Counted from the first letter of the stretch, positions 54,864 to 63,752 are shown. The stretch is 64,000 nucleotides of DNA from Tsuneonella sp. CC-YZS046 (GCF_035581365.1 NZ_CP141590.1:558001-622000); one strand, 5' to 3'. Notes: generated from the letters alone by a model not told the origin. Translations and numbers: made by a program.

Positions 54864-55718
54864 ATGGCATCTTCAGCAGTCCTTCGTCCGGAAGAACGAG
54901 TTCCCCTGGCGGTGGCCTTGGTGCTGCATGGATTGCTGGTCGCCGCCCTGCTGTTGCAGCCGGACCGGAGCAATGTCGTCCCCATTCCGGAACGGATGAC
55001 CGTCAGCTTGGCAGAAGATGTGGGGCTGACGGCGACGGCGCCAACGATCGTCAGCGAACAGCGCGCGGCGGTCGCGCCCGTTCTGGCGCCTGAACCCGCT
55101 CCGCCCAGTCCGCCCGAGCCGGCTCCTGTTCCCGAGCCTGCGCCAAAGCCGAACCCTGCGCCCGCGCCGAAGCCGGCGCCAGCCCCGCGCGCGAAGGTGC
55201 CGCAGCCGGCGCCCAAGCCGAGCCCGGCAGCGAAGCCTGCGGCCCAGCCCAGTCAGGCCGCGGCGAAACCTGCCGCAAAGCCCGCGGCGAAGCCCGCACC
55301 CAAGCAGGGCGGCGGCAGCAGGATCGGCGACGATTTTCTTGCCGGCGCGGCCACGGGCAGCAAGCGGGGTGACGATCGCGTTCCGGCTTCGGAAATCGGG
55401 GCCGCTGAAAAAGCGTCCCTGGCCCAGGCGATCGGCCGCCAGTTGAAGCCGCACTGGTCCTCGCCGCAAGGCGCCGATGCGGAATTGCTGGTCACGGTGC
55501 TGGCTTTCGACCTAAACCCGGACGGGACCCTCTCGGGCACGCCGCGCGTTGTGCGCCAGGAAGGGATTACGGATGCCAATCGCCCGCAAGCGTCGCGTCA
55601 TGCCGAACTGGCCGTCAGGGCCGTGCAGCTGGCCGCGCCGTTCGACCTTCCACCAAGGTTTTACAACGCCTGGAAACAGGTTTCCGCCTTCAGATTCGAC
55701 AGGAAGTTGTCGCAATGA
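54864..55718 (+). CDS. tolA: TolA periplasm-spanning protein
   Basis: TolA links TolQR to Pal and TolB. The 284-residue protein has one N-terminal membrane helix (VALVLHGLLVAALLL), a Pro/Ala/Lys-rich extended region of ~110 residues (domain II, shorter and more Pro-rich than in E. coli), and a C-terminal TonB/TolA domain with LKPHWSSPQGAD and ELLVTVLAFDLNPDG. It overlaps tolB by four bases (ATGA at 55715). Confidence 0.9.
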   Translation: MASSAVLRPEERVPLAVALVLHGLLVAALLLQPDRSNVVPIPERMTVSLAEDVGLTATAPTIVSEQRAAVAPVLAPEPAPPSPPEPAPVPEPAPKPNPAPAPKPAPAPRAKVPQPAPKPSPAAKPAAQPSQAAAKPAAKPAAKPAPKQGGGSRIGDDFLAGAATGSKRGDDRVPASEIGAAEKASLAQAIGRQLKPHWSSPQGADAELLVTVLAFDLNPDGTLSGTPRVVRQEGITDANRPQASRHAELAVRAVQLAAPFDLPPRFYNAWKQVSAFRFDRKLSQ

Positions 55719-57082
55719 AAAAGATACTCGCTCTTTGCCTCATCGTTCTTGCCGCTCCGCTTTCCGCGCAGGTAAGCGAAGCTCCCACTATCCCGATCGA
55801 AGCATCGGGCGAAACCGGGCTGACCGGGTCCGTCTCCGACGACAAGGCCTGGCAGGATCTCGGCATCGCCATCCCCGGCTTCGCCACGGACAATAATGTC
55901 CCCACCCCGGCCAATGCGCAGGGCACGGCCGCGCTGGGCAAGGAACTGGCGCGCGTGATTACCGCCGATCTGCGCAACAATGGCCTGTTCCAGCCGGTTG
56001 GGCCGGATGCCTTGCCGCAGCCGACCTTCCCGGAAATCACTTCTCCGGTCTGGGGCACCTGGAATTCCCGCAATGCGGAGATGCTGGTTCATGGCTATGT
56101 CCGCGCCGGAGCGGACGGAAGGCTGACCGTGGGCTGCTATCTCTACGACATCAATCTGCAAAGCGAACTGGTGCGGCAGGGCTGGGTGGTCCAGCCCGCC
56201 GACTGGCGCAGGGCGGCCCATAAATGCGCGGACCTGGTCTATTCGCGGCTGTCCGGCGAAAGCCCGTTCTTCGACAGCAAGATCGCCTATATCGCGGAAA
56301 CCGGCCCCAAGGGCAATCGGGTCAAGCGGCTGGCGATCATGGATTCCGATGGCGCAAACCATCGCTTCATCACCACTGGCCAGACCAGGGCGCTGACCCC
56401 GCGCTATTCGCCGGATTACAGCAAGATTGCCTATCTGAGTTACCTGCGTGGCAATCCGCGCATTTTCATTTACGATATCGCAAGCGGCAAGCAGCACCTT
56501 GTGACGGAGAGCAGCAATCCGACCTTCGCCCCGCGCTGGTCCCCGGACGGGAAGTGGATACTTTATTCGATGGCGGTGAACGGCAACACTGACATATACC
56601 GGGTTTCCGTTAACGGCGGGCAAAGCCAACGGCTTACCGATGCGCCGGGCATCGATATCGGCGGCAGCTATTCTCCTGACGGATCGAAGATCGTGTTCGA
56701 AAGCGACCGCTCCGGAAGCCAGCAGATCTATGTCATGGATGCCAATGGCTCCAATCAGAAGCGAATCACCTTCTTCGGCGGCCGCGCCGCCACGCCGGAA
56801 TGGAGCCCGCGCGGCGATCAGATCGCGTTCACTCATATCAGCGGCGGTTTCCGGATAGCGGTGATGAGCCCGGGCGGCGGCAATGTGCGCCACCTGACCG
56901 ATAGCTGGCAGGACGAGGCGCCCACCTGGTCGCCCAACGGCCGCATCATCCAGTTCTTCCGCACGGAACGTAATTCAGGCCGCACATCGCTGTGGCAGGT
57001 GGATCTGACGGGGCGGAACCTCAGGCGGTTGCAGACGCCAGTCGATGCTTCCGACCCGGCCTGGGGACCCGTTTTGCCCTGA
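55715..57082 (+). CDS. tolB: Periplasmic TolB beta-propeller protein
   Basis: TolB is a periplasmic component that binds Pal. The 455-residue protein has a signal peptide (LIVLAAPLSAQ), an N-terminal domain, then a six-blade propeller with repeated SPDG-type turns (YSPDYSKIAYLS, WSPDGKWILYS, YSPDGSKIVFES, WSPRGDQIAFTH, WSPNGRIIQF). It is full length. Confidence 0.95.
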   Translation: MKKILALCLIVLAAPLSAQVSEAPTIPIEASGETGLTGSVSDDKAWQDLGIAIPGFATDNNVPTPANAQGTAALGKELARVITADLRNNGLFQPVGPDALPQPTFPEITSPVWGTWNSRNAEMLVHGYVRAGADGRLTVGCYLYDINLQSELVRQGWVVQPADWRRAAHKCADLVYSRLSGESPFFDSKIAYIAETGPKGNRVKRLAIMDSDGANHRFITTGQTRALTPRYSPDYSKIAYLSYLRGNPRIFIYDIASGKQHLVTESSNPTFAPRWSPDGKWILYSMAVNGNTDIYRVSVNGGQSQRLTDAPGIDIGGSYSPDGSKIVFESDRSGSQQIYVMDANGSNQKRITFFGGRAATPEWSPRGDQIAFTHISGGFRIAVMSPGGGNVRHLTDSWQDEAPTWSPNGRIIQFFRTERNSGRTSLWQVDLTGRNLRRLQTPVDASDPAWGPVLP

Positions 57083-57138
57083 ATGCATTATAGTGAACAG
57101 TACCGCCGGATTTCCGGCCAAGTCGAGGAGGAATATGG

Positions 57139-57639
57139 ATGAACAACAAACTCTTTACCGCCATCGCCTTGGCGAGCGCGCTTGCGCTCGGCGCTTGCAA
57201 GAGCACAGCTCCCAAGGAATTGCCGCCGGAGCCGACCGCTCCTCCGCCCACCGAGACCGCCACCGGCCCGGTGCCGGGCAGTCAGGCTGATTTCGTCGCC
57301 AAGATGGCGGGCCGTGACGTGATCTATTTCGATACCGACGAGTATAATATCGACAGTGAAGATGCCGCTGCTCTCCAGGGGCAGGCGCAGTGGTTGCTGC
57401 AGTATCCGAACAAGCGCGCAACCATCGAAGGCCATTGCGATGAACGTGGCACTCGCGATTACAACCTTGCTCTGGGCGAACGCCGCGCCAATGCCGCCAA
57501 GAATTATCTGGTGAGCCTGGGCATCGACGCAAACCGCCTGTCGACCGTGAGCTATGGCAAGGAACGCCCGGTCGCCATGGGTTCCGACGAGGGGGCCTGG
57601 GCGCAGAACCGTCGCGCCGCGACCATCACGATCGACTGA
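57139..57639 (+). CDS. pal: Peptidoglycan-associated lipoprotein Pal
   Basis: Pal anchors the outer membrane to peptidoglycan. The 166-residue precursor has a lipobox (ALALGAC, Cys19), a short Pro/Ala-rich linker, and an OmpA-like domain with VIYFDTDEYNID near 61, IEGHCDERGTRDYNLALGERRANA near 95, and TVSYGKERPVAMG. It has a GAGGAGGAAT ribosome site. It is the last gene of the tol-pal operon. Confidence 0.95.
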   Translation: MNNKLFTAIALASALALGACKSTAPKELPPEPTAPPPTETATGPVPGSQADFVAKMAGRDVIYFDTDEYNIDSEDAAALQGQAQWLLQYPNKRATIEGHCDERGTRDYNLALGERRANAAKNYLVSLGIDANRLSTVSYGKERPVAMGSDEGAWAQNRRAATITID

Positions 57640-57663
57640 TCCGCGAAATTTTTCGCCAAACGG

Positions 57664-57694
57664 GGGCGGGCGCGGCTGGTGTCGCTGCCCGCCC
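57664..57694 (+). terminator. Hairpin after pal
   Basis: GGGCGGGC pairs with GCCCGCCC across a 15-base loop, 24 bases past the pal stop. Only a short T stretch follows, so this is a likely, GC-type terminator of the tol-pal operon. Confidence 0.5.
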
Positions 57695-57731
57695 TTGCCT
57701 ATGTTGAGGCCATGAATGCGAGGCAACCCTG

Positions 57732-58265
57732 ATGGCCCGTCCGAGGCGTTCCCTGGATTGGGGCTTTCCCCGCTGGCGCGGCTACGGCTCCTCGCGGGAG
57801 GCCGCCAATGTGCGTCTGTGCGATCGGCATGGATGCGACGAGCCAGGCAATTGCCCCGCGCCAAAGGCCCCGAATAGCCCTGAGCGCTGGTATTTCTGCC
57901 AAGGCCACGCGGCGGAATACAATGCCAAGTGGGACTATTTCGCCGGTCTTGACAAGGCCGAAGCGGAAGAACGCGCTAAGGCCGAGAAACGGGACAATTC
58001 CGGCTATCGGGAAGCGGCGCATTATGGCTGGGCGGGTTCCGGCGATGGCAGCCGCAGCGCTGACGAGATGCAGGCGCTGGATGTGCTCGGGCTGGACAGC
58101 GACGCGGATTTCGACGCGATAAAGCGCGCTTGGCGCAATAAGGCCAAGGAAGTGCATCCCGATGTGCGGCCCGGCGATGCCGAGGCGGCCAAGGCGTTCC
58201 AGGCTTATCAGCTCGCTTATGAGGTGCTGCGTCAGTCCGAGGAACGGCGGGAGTGGAAGGGCTAG
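57732..58265 (+). CDS. J-domain protein
   Basis: The 177-residue protein has a C-terminal J-domain with LDVLGLDSDADFDAIKRAWRNKAKEVHPDVRPGD around residues 117-150, including the HPD tripeptide that stimulates DnaK. The N-terminal half has a CDRHGCDEPGNCPAP Cys-rich patch, possibly metal-binding, and WYFCQGHAAEYNAKWDYFAG. Where many proteobacteria carry cpoB (ybgF) after pal, this gene stands here instead. It ends next to the convergent hydrolase. Confidence 0.88.
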   Translation: MARPRRSLDWGFPRWRGYGSSREAANVRLCDRHGCDEPGNCPAPKAPNSPERWYFCQGHAAEYNAKWDYFAGLDKAEAEERAKAEKRDNSGYREAAHYGWAGSGDGSRSADEMQALDVLGLDSDADFDAIKRAWRNKAKEVHPDVRPGDAEAAKAFQAYQLAYEVLRQSEERREWKG

Positions 58266-58266
58266 T

Positions 58267-59037
58267 TCAGCTTCCGCTGTTTGTCCGTAACCCGGATACC
58301 CAGTCCGTCACGAGTTGCGCAAAGCGATCAGGGCCGATCTCAGGCAGAAAATGGTCCGCGCCGTCCACGATCGAGAGGCTCCCGCGCGGCATTGCATCGG
58401 CCAATGCCCTGGTTGCGATGGTGAAGGCAGGCTGGCTTTCCGTTCCCATCGCGCAGCAGCAGGGCGTATCGATCCTGGCCAGATCCTCTCGCGTGATCTT
58501 GCCGGGATCGGTGCTTGAGAACAGCAGCGGCATCATCCTGGCGTTGGACAGGTAGATCGCGCGGCGCGCTTCTGGCATCTTTTCATAATGGCTGCCGAAC
58601 AGCGCGGGGATGGTGGCGTCCGGGCCATCGGCCTGCAGCACCCCTGCCAGAGCGCCGAAGATCGTCTCCGCGCTCTGGGCGAAGGCGCCTCGCTCCGCTT
58701 CATCCACGATATGAAAGGGCCGCGCCCCTTCATAGAGCACGGCCGATGCGAACAGGTCCGGCTCGGCGAGCAGCGCGGCAAGCCCGGCCTGCACAGCATA
58801 GGACCAGCACACCAGATGGACCGGCCCCCCGGCCTGTCTTGCGGCGGCGATGATGTCTGCCTTGTGAAGCCCGATCCCGAAGCGTCCGCCATCGTCGGGC
58901 CAGGCATCGGGGCCGAAATAGGTGAGGGTGATAGGGTTGCTTTCCATCCAGCCGGGAAGGCGGGCAATCACCGGCTCCCAGATGCGGGCATCGCCCGCCG
59001 CGCCATGCACGAACAGCAGCTTCTCGGTCTTCGTCAT
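58267..59037 (-). CDS. Alpha/beta-hydrolase
   Basis: The 256-residue protein has the fold's N-terminal LLFVHGAAGDARIWEPVIARLPG with the oxyanion HG near 8. Its nucleophile elbow is atypical, VCWSYAVQAG near 80 (Cys and Ala replace the usual glycines of GxSxG). The base is probably His in GADHFLPEIG near 233. The substrate is unknown. ATG 59037 overlaps the stop of the DASS transporter (59034-59037), so the two are coupled. Confidence 0.82.
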   Translation of the reverse strand: MTKTEKLLFVHGAAGDARIWEPVIARLPGWMESNPITLTYFGPDAWPDDGGRFGIGLHKADIIAAARQAGGPVHLVCWSYAVQAGLAALLAEPDLFASAVLYEGARPFHIVDEAERGAFAQSAETIFGALAGVLQADGPDATIPALFGSHYEKMPEARRAIYLSNARMMPLLFSSTDPGKITREDLARIDTPCCCAMGTESQPAFTIATRALADAMPRGSLSIVDGADHFLPEIGPDRFAQLVTDWVSGLRTNSGS

Positions 59038-60440
59038 ATGAGGGTCGCCATGCTCCATATCACTCCCACGATCAGGAATATGCCGCAAATATCAAGCCAT
59101 AGGCCGGCGCGGATCAGGCGCGTCAACCGGATGCGGCCGGTTGCCCAGGCGATGGCGTTCGGCCCGGTCCCAGCCGGGAGCATGAATCCCCAGCTGGCCG
59201 CCATCGCTGCCGGCATCGCCAACAGCAGCGGGTCTGCGCCAAGCGCCACGGACAGGCTGGCCACCACGGGCATGACCCCGCTCGCGGTTGCGACATTGCT
59301 GGCGAATTCGGTCACGACGACGACCAGCGCCACCAGCGCGAGCGCGATCACCAGCAGCGGCACGGTGCGCAAGGGCAACAGGGCTTCGCCAAGCCAGTCC
59401 GCCAGCCCGGATGCTTCCATGCCCGAGGCCAGCGCCAGCCCGCCCCCGAACATCAGGATCACCGCCCAGGGCGCCTTGTCAGCCTCTTTCCAGAGCAGGA
59501 GCGGGCGGCCGGTTCCGTCGGGAATAATGAACAGCAGCAGACCGGCGGCGATGGCGATGGTGCCATCGGTGAGCGCGCCTTTCGGCAGCAGAGGTTCCAG
59601 CAGCGGTTGGCAGACCCAGGCAAGAACAGTCAGCGCGAATAGCGGGATCAGCCGTCTTTCAGGTGACGTAAGAGGGCCGGTGTCCCTGATCGTCTCGCGC
59701 GCGGCGGCGATGTCGAAGGGATGATCCGCGACGCGTTGCACGCGGCCTATGATCCATGCGGCCAGCGGTATCCCGGCAACGACCATGGGCAGGCCGAACA
59801 TGGCCCATCGCGCGAAGGATATCTTCAGGCCCAGCATATTGTCGAGCAGAGCGACCGCGATGGCGTTGGTGGGCGAGCCGACGATGGTGCCGAGGCCGCC
59901 GATCGACGCGGCAAAGGCGATTCCCATCGGCAATGCTCCAGCCAGCCCTTGGGTTTCGTCATCCGCGAGGCCACCTCCGGCAAGAACCGCCAAGGCCATC
60001 GGCATCATGATCAGCGCCGTGGACGTGTTCGAGATGAACATCGAAATGAAGCCGGTGGAGATCATGAAAGCCAGCAGCAGCCGCATTTCCCCGCCCTTGC
60101 CCATGCGGTTGAGCAGGCCGAGCGCAAGCCGCCGGTGCAGGCCGGTGCGTTCCACGGTCAGGGCAATGAAAGCCCCGCCCAGGATCAAGAACAGGATCGG
60201 AGAGTAATAGGCCGATGCCGTCTCCTTCGCGTCGGAGATCCCGGCAAGCGGAAGGACCAGGAATGGCAGCAGCGCCGTGGCGGTCAGCGGGAGAGCTTCC
60301 GTCATCCACCATGCCGCCATCAGGAAGACCAGCCCGGCCACCACCCATGCCGTTTCAGGCATGGCGGCGGGAGCGGGAAGGACGAGCGTCGCCAGAAAGC
60401 CGGCCAGGCCGACGACGAAGCCTGTGCGTTTCGCGGTCAC
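59034..60440 (-). CDS. DASS/SLC13-family Na+:dicarboxylate (or anion) symporter
   Basis: The 468-residue polytopic protein has the SLC13/DASS substrate-site motif FISNTSTALIM near 135, SPTNAIAVALL near 190, WWMTEALPLTATALLPF near 41, and a second SNV-type motif (EFASNVATASGVMPV) near 380. Members take up di- or tricarboxylates, sulfate or similar anions. I chose GTG 60440, with a GGGGGAG ribosome site 9-10 bases upstream. Confidence 0.88.
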   Translation of the reverse strand: MTAKRTGFVVGLAGFLATLVLPAPAAMPETAWVVAGLVFLMAAWWMTEALPLTATALLPFLVLPLAGISDAKETASAYYSPILFLILGGAFIALTVERTGLHRRLALGLLNRMGKGGEMRLLLAFMISTGFISMFISNTSTALIMMPMALAVLAGGGLADDETQGLAGALPMGIAFAASIGGLGTIVGSPTNAIAVALLDNMLGLKISFARWAMFGLPMVVAGIPLAAWIIGRVQRVADHPFDIAAARETIRDTGPLTSPERRLIPLFALTVLAWVCQPLLEPLLPKGALTDGTIAIAAGLLLFIIPDGTGRPLLLWKEADKAPWAVILMFGGGLALASGMEASGLADWLGEALLPLRTVPLLVIALALVALVVVVTEFASNVATASGVMPVVASLSVALGADPLLLAMPAAMAASWGFMLPAGTGPNAIAWATGRIRLTRLIRAGLWLDICGIFLIVGVIWSMATLI

Positions 60441-60559
60441 GTGATAGATTCTCCCCCTTGGTTCCACGCTAGACACGCGTTGCCAGGGGAGCAAGCCGCG
60501 CCGTCCACCTGGGTGGGGCGGGCGCGGCCTCGATACCTATCGGCTCTTGCCGATTCGGC

Positions 60560-61102
60560 TTATTTGGGAGCGAGCACCATCAGCATCTGGCGGCCTTCCA
60601 TGCGGGGGAAGGCTTCGACCTTCGCGATTTCGGCGACATCGTCCTGCACGCGGCGAAGCAGATCCATGCCGAGCTGCTGGTGAGACAATTCGCGGCCGCG
60701 AAAGCGCAAGGTGATCTTCACCTTGTCGCCATCTTCGATGAAGCGATGCACGTTGCGCAGCTTCACATCGTAATCGTGCGTATCGATGTTGGGACGCATC
60801 TTGACCTCCTTGATATCCTGGGTCTTCTGCGTCTTGCGTGCGGCGTTGGCCTTTTTCTGGGCTTCGTACCGATACTTGCCGACATCTAGGAATTTGCAGA
60901 CTGGCGGATCGGCATTGGGTGATACCTCGACCAGATTCAGCCCGACATCGGCTGCCTGCTCGATTGCTTCCCTGGTATACATCACGCCAAGGTTTTCGCC
61001 GTTTTCATCGATGACCCGCACCTTGTCGGACTGGATCATATTATCAAAGCGCGGCCCGCTCTTGACGGGGGGCGAAAGCATGCGCCGGGGTGGACGAGCT
61101 AT
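60560..61102 (-). CDS. infC: Translation initiation factor IF-3, apparently starting at ATA
   Basis: IF-3 checks start-codon choice on the 30S subunit. The frame from ATG 61081 gives 173 residues with the full IF-3 core (KVRVIDENGENLGVMYTREAI near 20, LVEVSPNADPPVCKF, KITLRFRGRELSHQQLG near 122). However, the only good ribosome site, AGGAG, lies 29 bases before that ATG. It is ideally placed (8 bases) before an in-frame ATA at 61102-61100, giving an extra ARPPRR start. A rare start at infC fits the known autoregulation of E. coli infC (AUU), so I extend the gene to 61102. Confidence 0.9.
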   Translation of the reverse strand: MARPPRRMLSPPVKSGPRFDNMIQSDKVRVIDENGENLGVMYTREAIEQAADVGLNLVEVSPNADPPVCKFLDVGKYRYEAQKKANAARKTQKTQDIKEVKMRPNIDTHDYDVKLRNVHRFIEDGDKVKITLRFRGRELSHQQLGMDLLRRVQDDVAEIAKVEAFPRMEGRQMLMVLAPK

Positions 61103-61182
61103 AGTATGGTCTCCTGTAATAGCGGTTTAGTGCGCGCGTCTTAATGCGAAACGCGAATAAGCGAAAGGGGGTCCCGCTTATA

Positions 61183-61875
61183 TCAGGCGGCGGCGCGCCA
61201 TAGCGGGAAGCGAAGCAGCCTGCCGCGCGTCTCGATCAAGGCGTGAATGGCGTCGGCGGGTTGCATCGCATCGAGGATCGCCGGATCGGCCGCGTCCATC
61301 CCACCGGTAAGCGCGCCGAATGCAGGCAGGATCATGCGGCCGCCGCCTGCGCGGTCCTCGCCCAGCACCGCGCAGGGCCGGTTGATATGCCTGCCGCGCG
61401 CGCTGATCCGCAAGCGTGGATGGAAATGGCCTGAAAGTTCGAACCGGGTTTCACCCACCCTTGCCTTGTGGCGGAGAACGACTCCACCGATGTCCAGTTC
61501 CGCTTGCATGATGCCGCCCCGGATCGGGCCGGGTTCGCCGTCATGATTGCCGGTGATCCACACCCAGTCCACCGCGCGGGTGAGGGCGTCGAGCATTCCG
61601 GCGGCATGCGGTTCGAGCCGCCGCGCGCCGTCTTCGTCATGAAAATTGTCGCCCAGCGTATAAACCCGCCTTGCCCCTGTCTCGCGGATGGCGAGGGCGA
61701 CCCGCTCCAGCGTTTCGCGGCTGTCGTAAGGGGGCAGCATCTGGCCGGCTTTCGCGAAGAAGCTGGCTTTTTCGAGATGCAGATCGGCCACCAGCAAGGC
61801 CGCCTCGCGCGGCCAGTAGAGCGCGCCGGAACGAGTCAGCAGCCATTCCTGACGTGCGAACGAAAGGGGAACCAT
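61183..61875 (-). CDS. pdeM: Ligase-associated DNA-damage-response endonuclease PdeM
   Basis: The 230-residue metallophosphoesterase has the metal ligands in VADLHLEKASF near 29, LGDNFHD near 74, ITGNHDGEPGP near 107, and ELSGHFHPR near 146. This layout matches PdeM, the nuclease grouped with an ATP-dependent ligase and exonuclease in a bacterial repair gene set, none of which is adjacent here. ATG 61875 has an AAGGGAAGGA ribosome site. It is divergent from hemF, and their 5' regions overlap slightly. Confidence 0.87.
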   Translation of the reverse strand: MVPLSFARQEWLLTRSGALYWPREAALLVADLHLEKASFFAKAGQMLPPYDSRETLERVALAIRETGARRVYTLGDNFHDEDGARRLEPHAAGMLDALTRAVDWVWITGNHDGEPGPIRGGIMQAELDIGGVVLRHKARVGETRFELSGHFHPRLRISARGRHINRPCAVLGEDRAGGGRMILPAFGALTGGMDAADPAILDAMQPADAIHALIETRGRLLRFPLWRAAA

Positions 61876-61984
61876 GTCCTTCCCTTGCCCAAGCCGCGCG
61901 CAAATGGCAAGCGGAGTGCGCACGCCGTGCGGCGGATGGTTTGACCGCCCGGAAAATGGCAATCCAGATAATGGCAATGGTGAA

Positions 61985-62842
61985 ATGGACGACTGGACCC
62001 GACATACCGATCGCGCAAGGCAATGGTTCGAGAGCCTTAGGGACCGCATTTGCGCCGAATTCGAGGCGATCGAGCGGGAGGCGGGCAGCGATGCCTTGTT
62101 CGAATATCTGCCCTGGCGTCGGGAAACCGAGGATGGCAGCGATGGCGGCGGCGGGACGCGCGGCCTGATGAAAGGCAAGGTGTTCGAAAAGGTCGGGGTC
62201 AATGTCTCGACCGTGGGCGGACAGTTCACGCCGGAATTCGCCCAGCAGATTCATGGGGCGGGGGCGGAGAACGCCGGCTTCACCGCCACCGGTATCAGCC
62301 TGGTGGCGCATATGGCCAATCCGCATGTCCCGGCGGTTCATATGAACACGCGCTTCCTCACGACCGCCAAGGCTTGGTTCGGGGGTGGTGCGGATCTCAA
62401 TCCGCCCATCCCTTATGAGGAAGACACACAGGCCTTCCATGCGGTTTTCCGCGCCGCCTGCGCCGGCCATAATCCGACCTATTACGAACGCTTCAGCAAA
62501 TGGGCGGAGGAATATTTCTTCATCCCGCATCGCGGCGTGGCGCGCGGGGTGGGCGGCATCTTCTACGACCATCTGGAATGCGGCGACGATGCCGAATGGG
62601 AGCGGAACTTCGCCTTCACCCGCGATGTGGGGGAAGCCTTTCTCGCTGCCTTCCCGCCCTTGGTGCGCAAGCGCATGAATATGGAATGGAGCGAGGCGGA
62701 CAAGCGGCGCCAGCTGGAATGGCGCGGGCGCTATGCCGAATTCAACCTGGTATATGACCGGGGCACTCTGTTCGGCCTCAGGACCGGCGGCAATATAGAT
62801 GCGATCCTGATGAGCCTGCCGCCGGAAGCCACCTGGAGCTGA
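61985..62842 (+). CDS. hemF: Oxygen-dependent coproporphyrinogen III oxidase
   Basis: HemF decarboxylates coproporphyrinogen III to protoporphyrinogen IX using O2, in haem synthesis. The 285-residue protein has the signatures HVPAVHMNTRFL near 117, WFGGGADLNPP near 133, RFSKWAEEYFFIPHRG near 171, GVGGIFYDHLE near 190, and RGTLFGLRTGGN near 258. It is full length. Confidence 0.95.
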   Translation: MDDWTRHTDRARQWFESLRDRICAEFEAIEREAGSDALFEYLPWRRETEDGSDGGGGTRGLMKGKVFEKVGVNVSTVGGQFTPEFAQQIHGAGAENAGFTATGISLVAHMANPHVPAVHMNTRFLTTAKAWFGGGADLNPPIPYEEDTQAFHAVFRAACAGHNPTYYERFSKWAEEYFFIPHRGVARGVGGIFYDHLECGDDAEWERNFAFTRDVGEAFLAAFPPLVRKRMNMEWSEADKRRQLEWRGRYAEFNLVYDRGTLFGLRTGGNIDAILMSLPPEATWS

Positions 62843-62883
62843 AGGCCTTCCCTTCGCCAGGCGGCGCCCCTTCAAACGGTGGC

Positions 62884-62917
62884 GCACTGCCGGATCGGGC
62901 TTGCGATCCGACAGTGC
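62884..62917. terminator. Bidirectional terminator between hemF and ompW
   Basis: GCACTG-c-CGGATC-loop-GATCCG-a-CAGTGC forms a long stem (12 pairs around one C-A mismatch) with AT-rich flanks, between the convergent genes. Confidence 0.75.
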
Positions 62918-62933
62918 ATTATTGCCGGGTTGC

Positions 62934-63623
62934 CTAGAATCTGAAGGCCAGACCGGCGCTCAGGACCCAGGGATCGAGATTATGCTTGGTCTCCAGGACC
63001 TTTGCTCCGTTGGCATCATGCCATTTGGCGTCGACAGACAGGAAATAGCGCTTGGCATCGAGACTTATTCCCAGGCCCGAGTCATTCACCGGAATATCTA
63101 TCCCGGCCTGCAGCGCGAAGCCGAATGCATTGTCGACCTTGGCCTTGGTGGCGCCCAGCGCCTGCGCGGTGGCCCCGGCTTTCTCGTCGAAGAAGATGAA
63201 GTAGGTCGGCCCGGCGCCGACATAGGGCTTAATTCCGCCGGCATTGAAGTGGTATTTCGCCGTGAAGGTGGCGGGGATGATCTTGGCGTTGGAAACCAGC
63301 CGCGCTCCGGCAAGTGCCCCCTTGCCGTCCACGTCATGCTGGGTGACGCAGCAGATCGTCTCGATCGACACGTTGGGCGTGAAGAAATATTCGATCGCCA
63401 CGGTCGGGACGAAATTGTCATCCGCCTTGGTTTCCACATTGGCCGGAAGCGCGGCGGCCACCGATGGAGCGGCGAACTTCACCTTGTCCAGCTCGCCATC
63501 CGGCAAGACGGCGGTCCCCAAAACCTTGACCTGCCAGGAGCCGGCATTCTCGTCAGCCATGGCCGGGTGGGAAAAGGCAATGGCGGCAGCGGCTGTGGCG
63601 GCCAGGGCGATAGTCTTACGCAT
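62934..63623 (-). CDS. ompW: OmpW-family outer-membrane protein
   Basis: The 229-residue precursor begins MRKTIALAATAAAAIAFSHPAMA, a signal peptide with cleavage before DENAG. The mature part forms an 8-strand barrel with VKVLGTAVLPDGELD, EYFFTPNVSIETICCVTQHDV near 101, IIPATFTAKYHF, GIKPYVGAGPTYFIFF, and a terminal AFRF. OmpW channels carry small hydrophobic molecules and in E. coli respond to oxygen. ATG 63623 is chosen; the frame runs on upstream to 63752, but that part overlaps the regulatory site. Confidence 0.92.
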   Translation of the reverse strand: MRKTIALAATAAAAIAFSHPAMADENAGSWQVKVLGTAVLPDGELDKVKFAAPSVAAALPANVETKADDNFVPTVAIEYFFTPNVSIETICCVTQHDVDGKGALAGARLVSNAKIIPATFTAKYHFNAGGIKPYVGAGPTYFIFFDEKAGATAQALGATKAKVDNAFGFALQAGIDIPVNDSGLGISLDAKRYFLSVDAKWHDANGAKVLETKHNLDPWVLSAGLAFRF

Positions 63624-63738
63624 AAGTTTGGTTCCCGCGTCGTGGGGGGCCACCCCGTGCGGCCTCGACTGCCACGTCGCATGGGGGGCTTGTGACAAAC
63701 CCCTCGATCCGGGACATTGACGTGCCGCAACGCAAAAA

Positions 63739-63752
63739 TTGACACGGGTCAA
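63739..63752. promoter_or_regulatory. FNR/FixK-type binding site between ompW and ccoN
   Basis: TTGAC-ACGG-GTCAA is a perfect palindrome of the CRP/FNR family half-site TTGAC-N4-GTCAA. It sits 63 bases before ccoN and 115 before ompW, in the divergent intergenic region. This predicts oxygen-responsive control of both genes. Confidence 0.75.

Noticed and set aside
63624-63752. N-terminal extension of ompW to 63752
   Set aside because: It would place the start inside the FNR-type palindrome and put 43 residues ahead of a good signal peptide.
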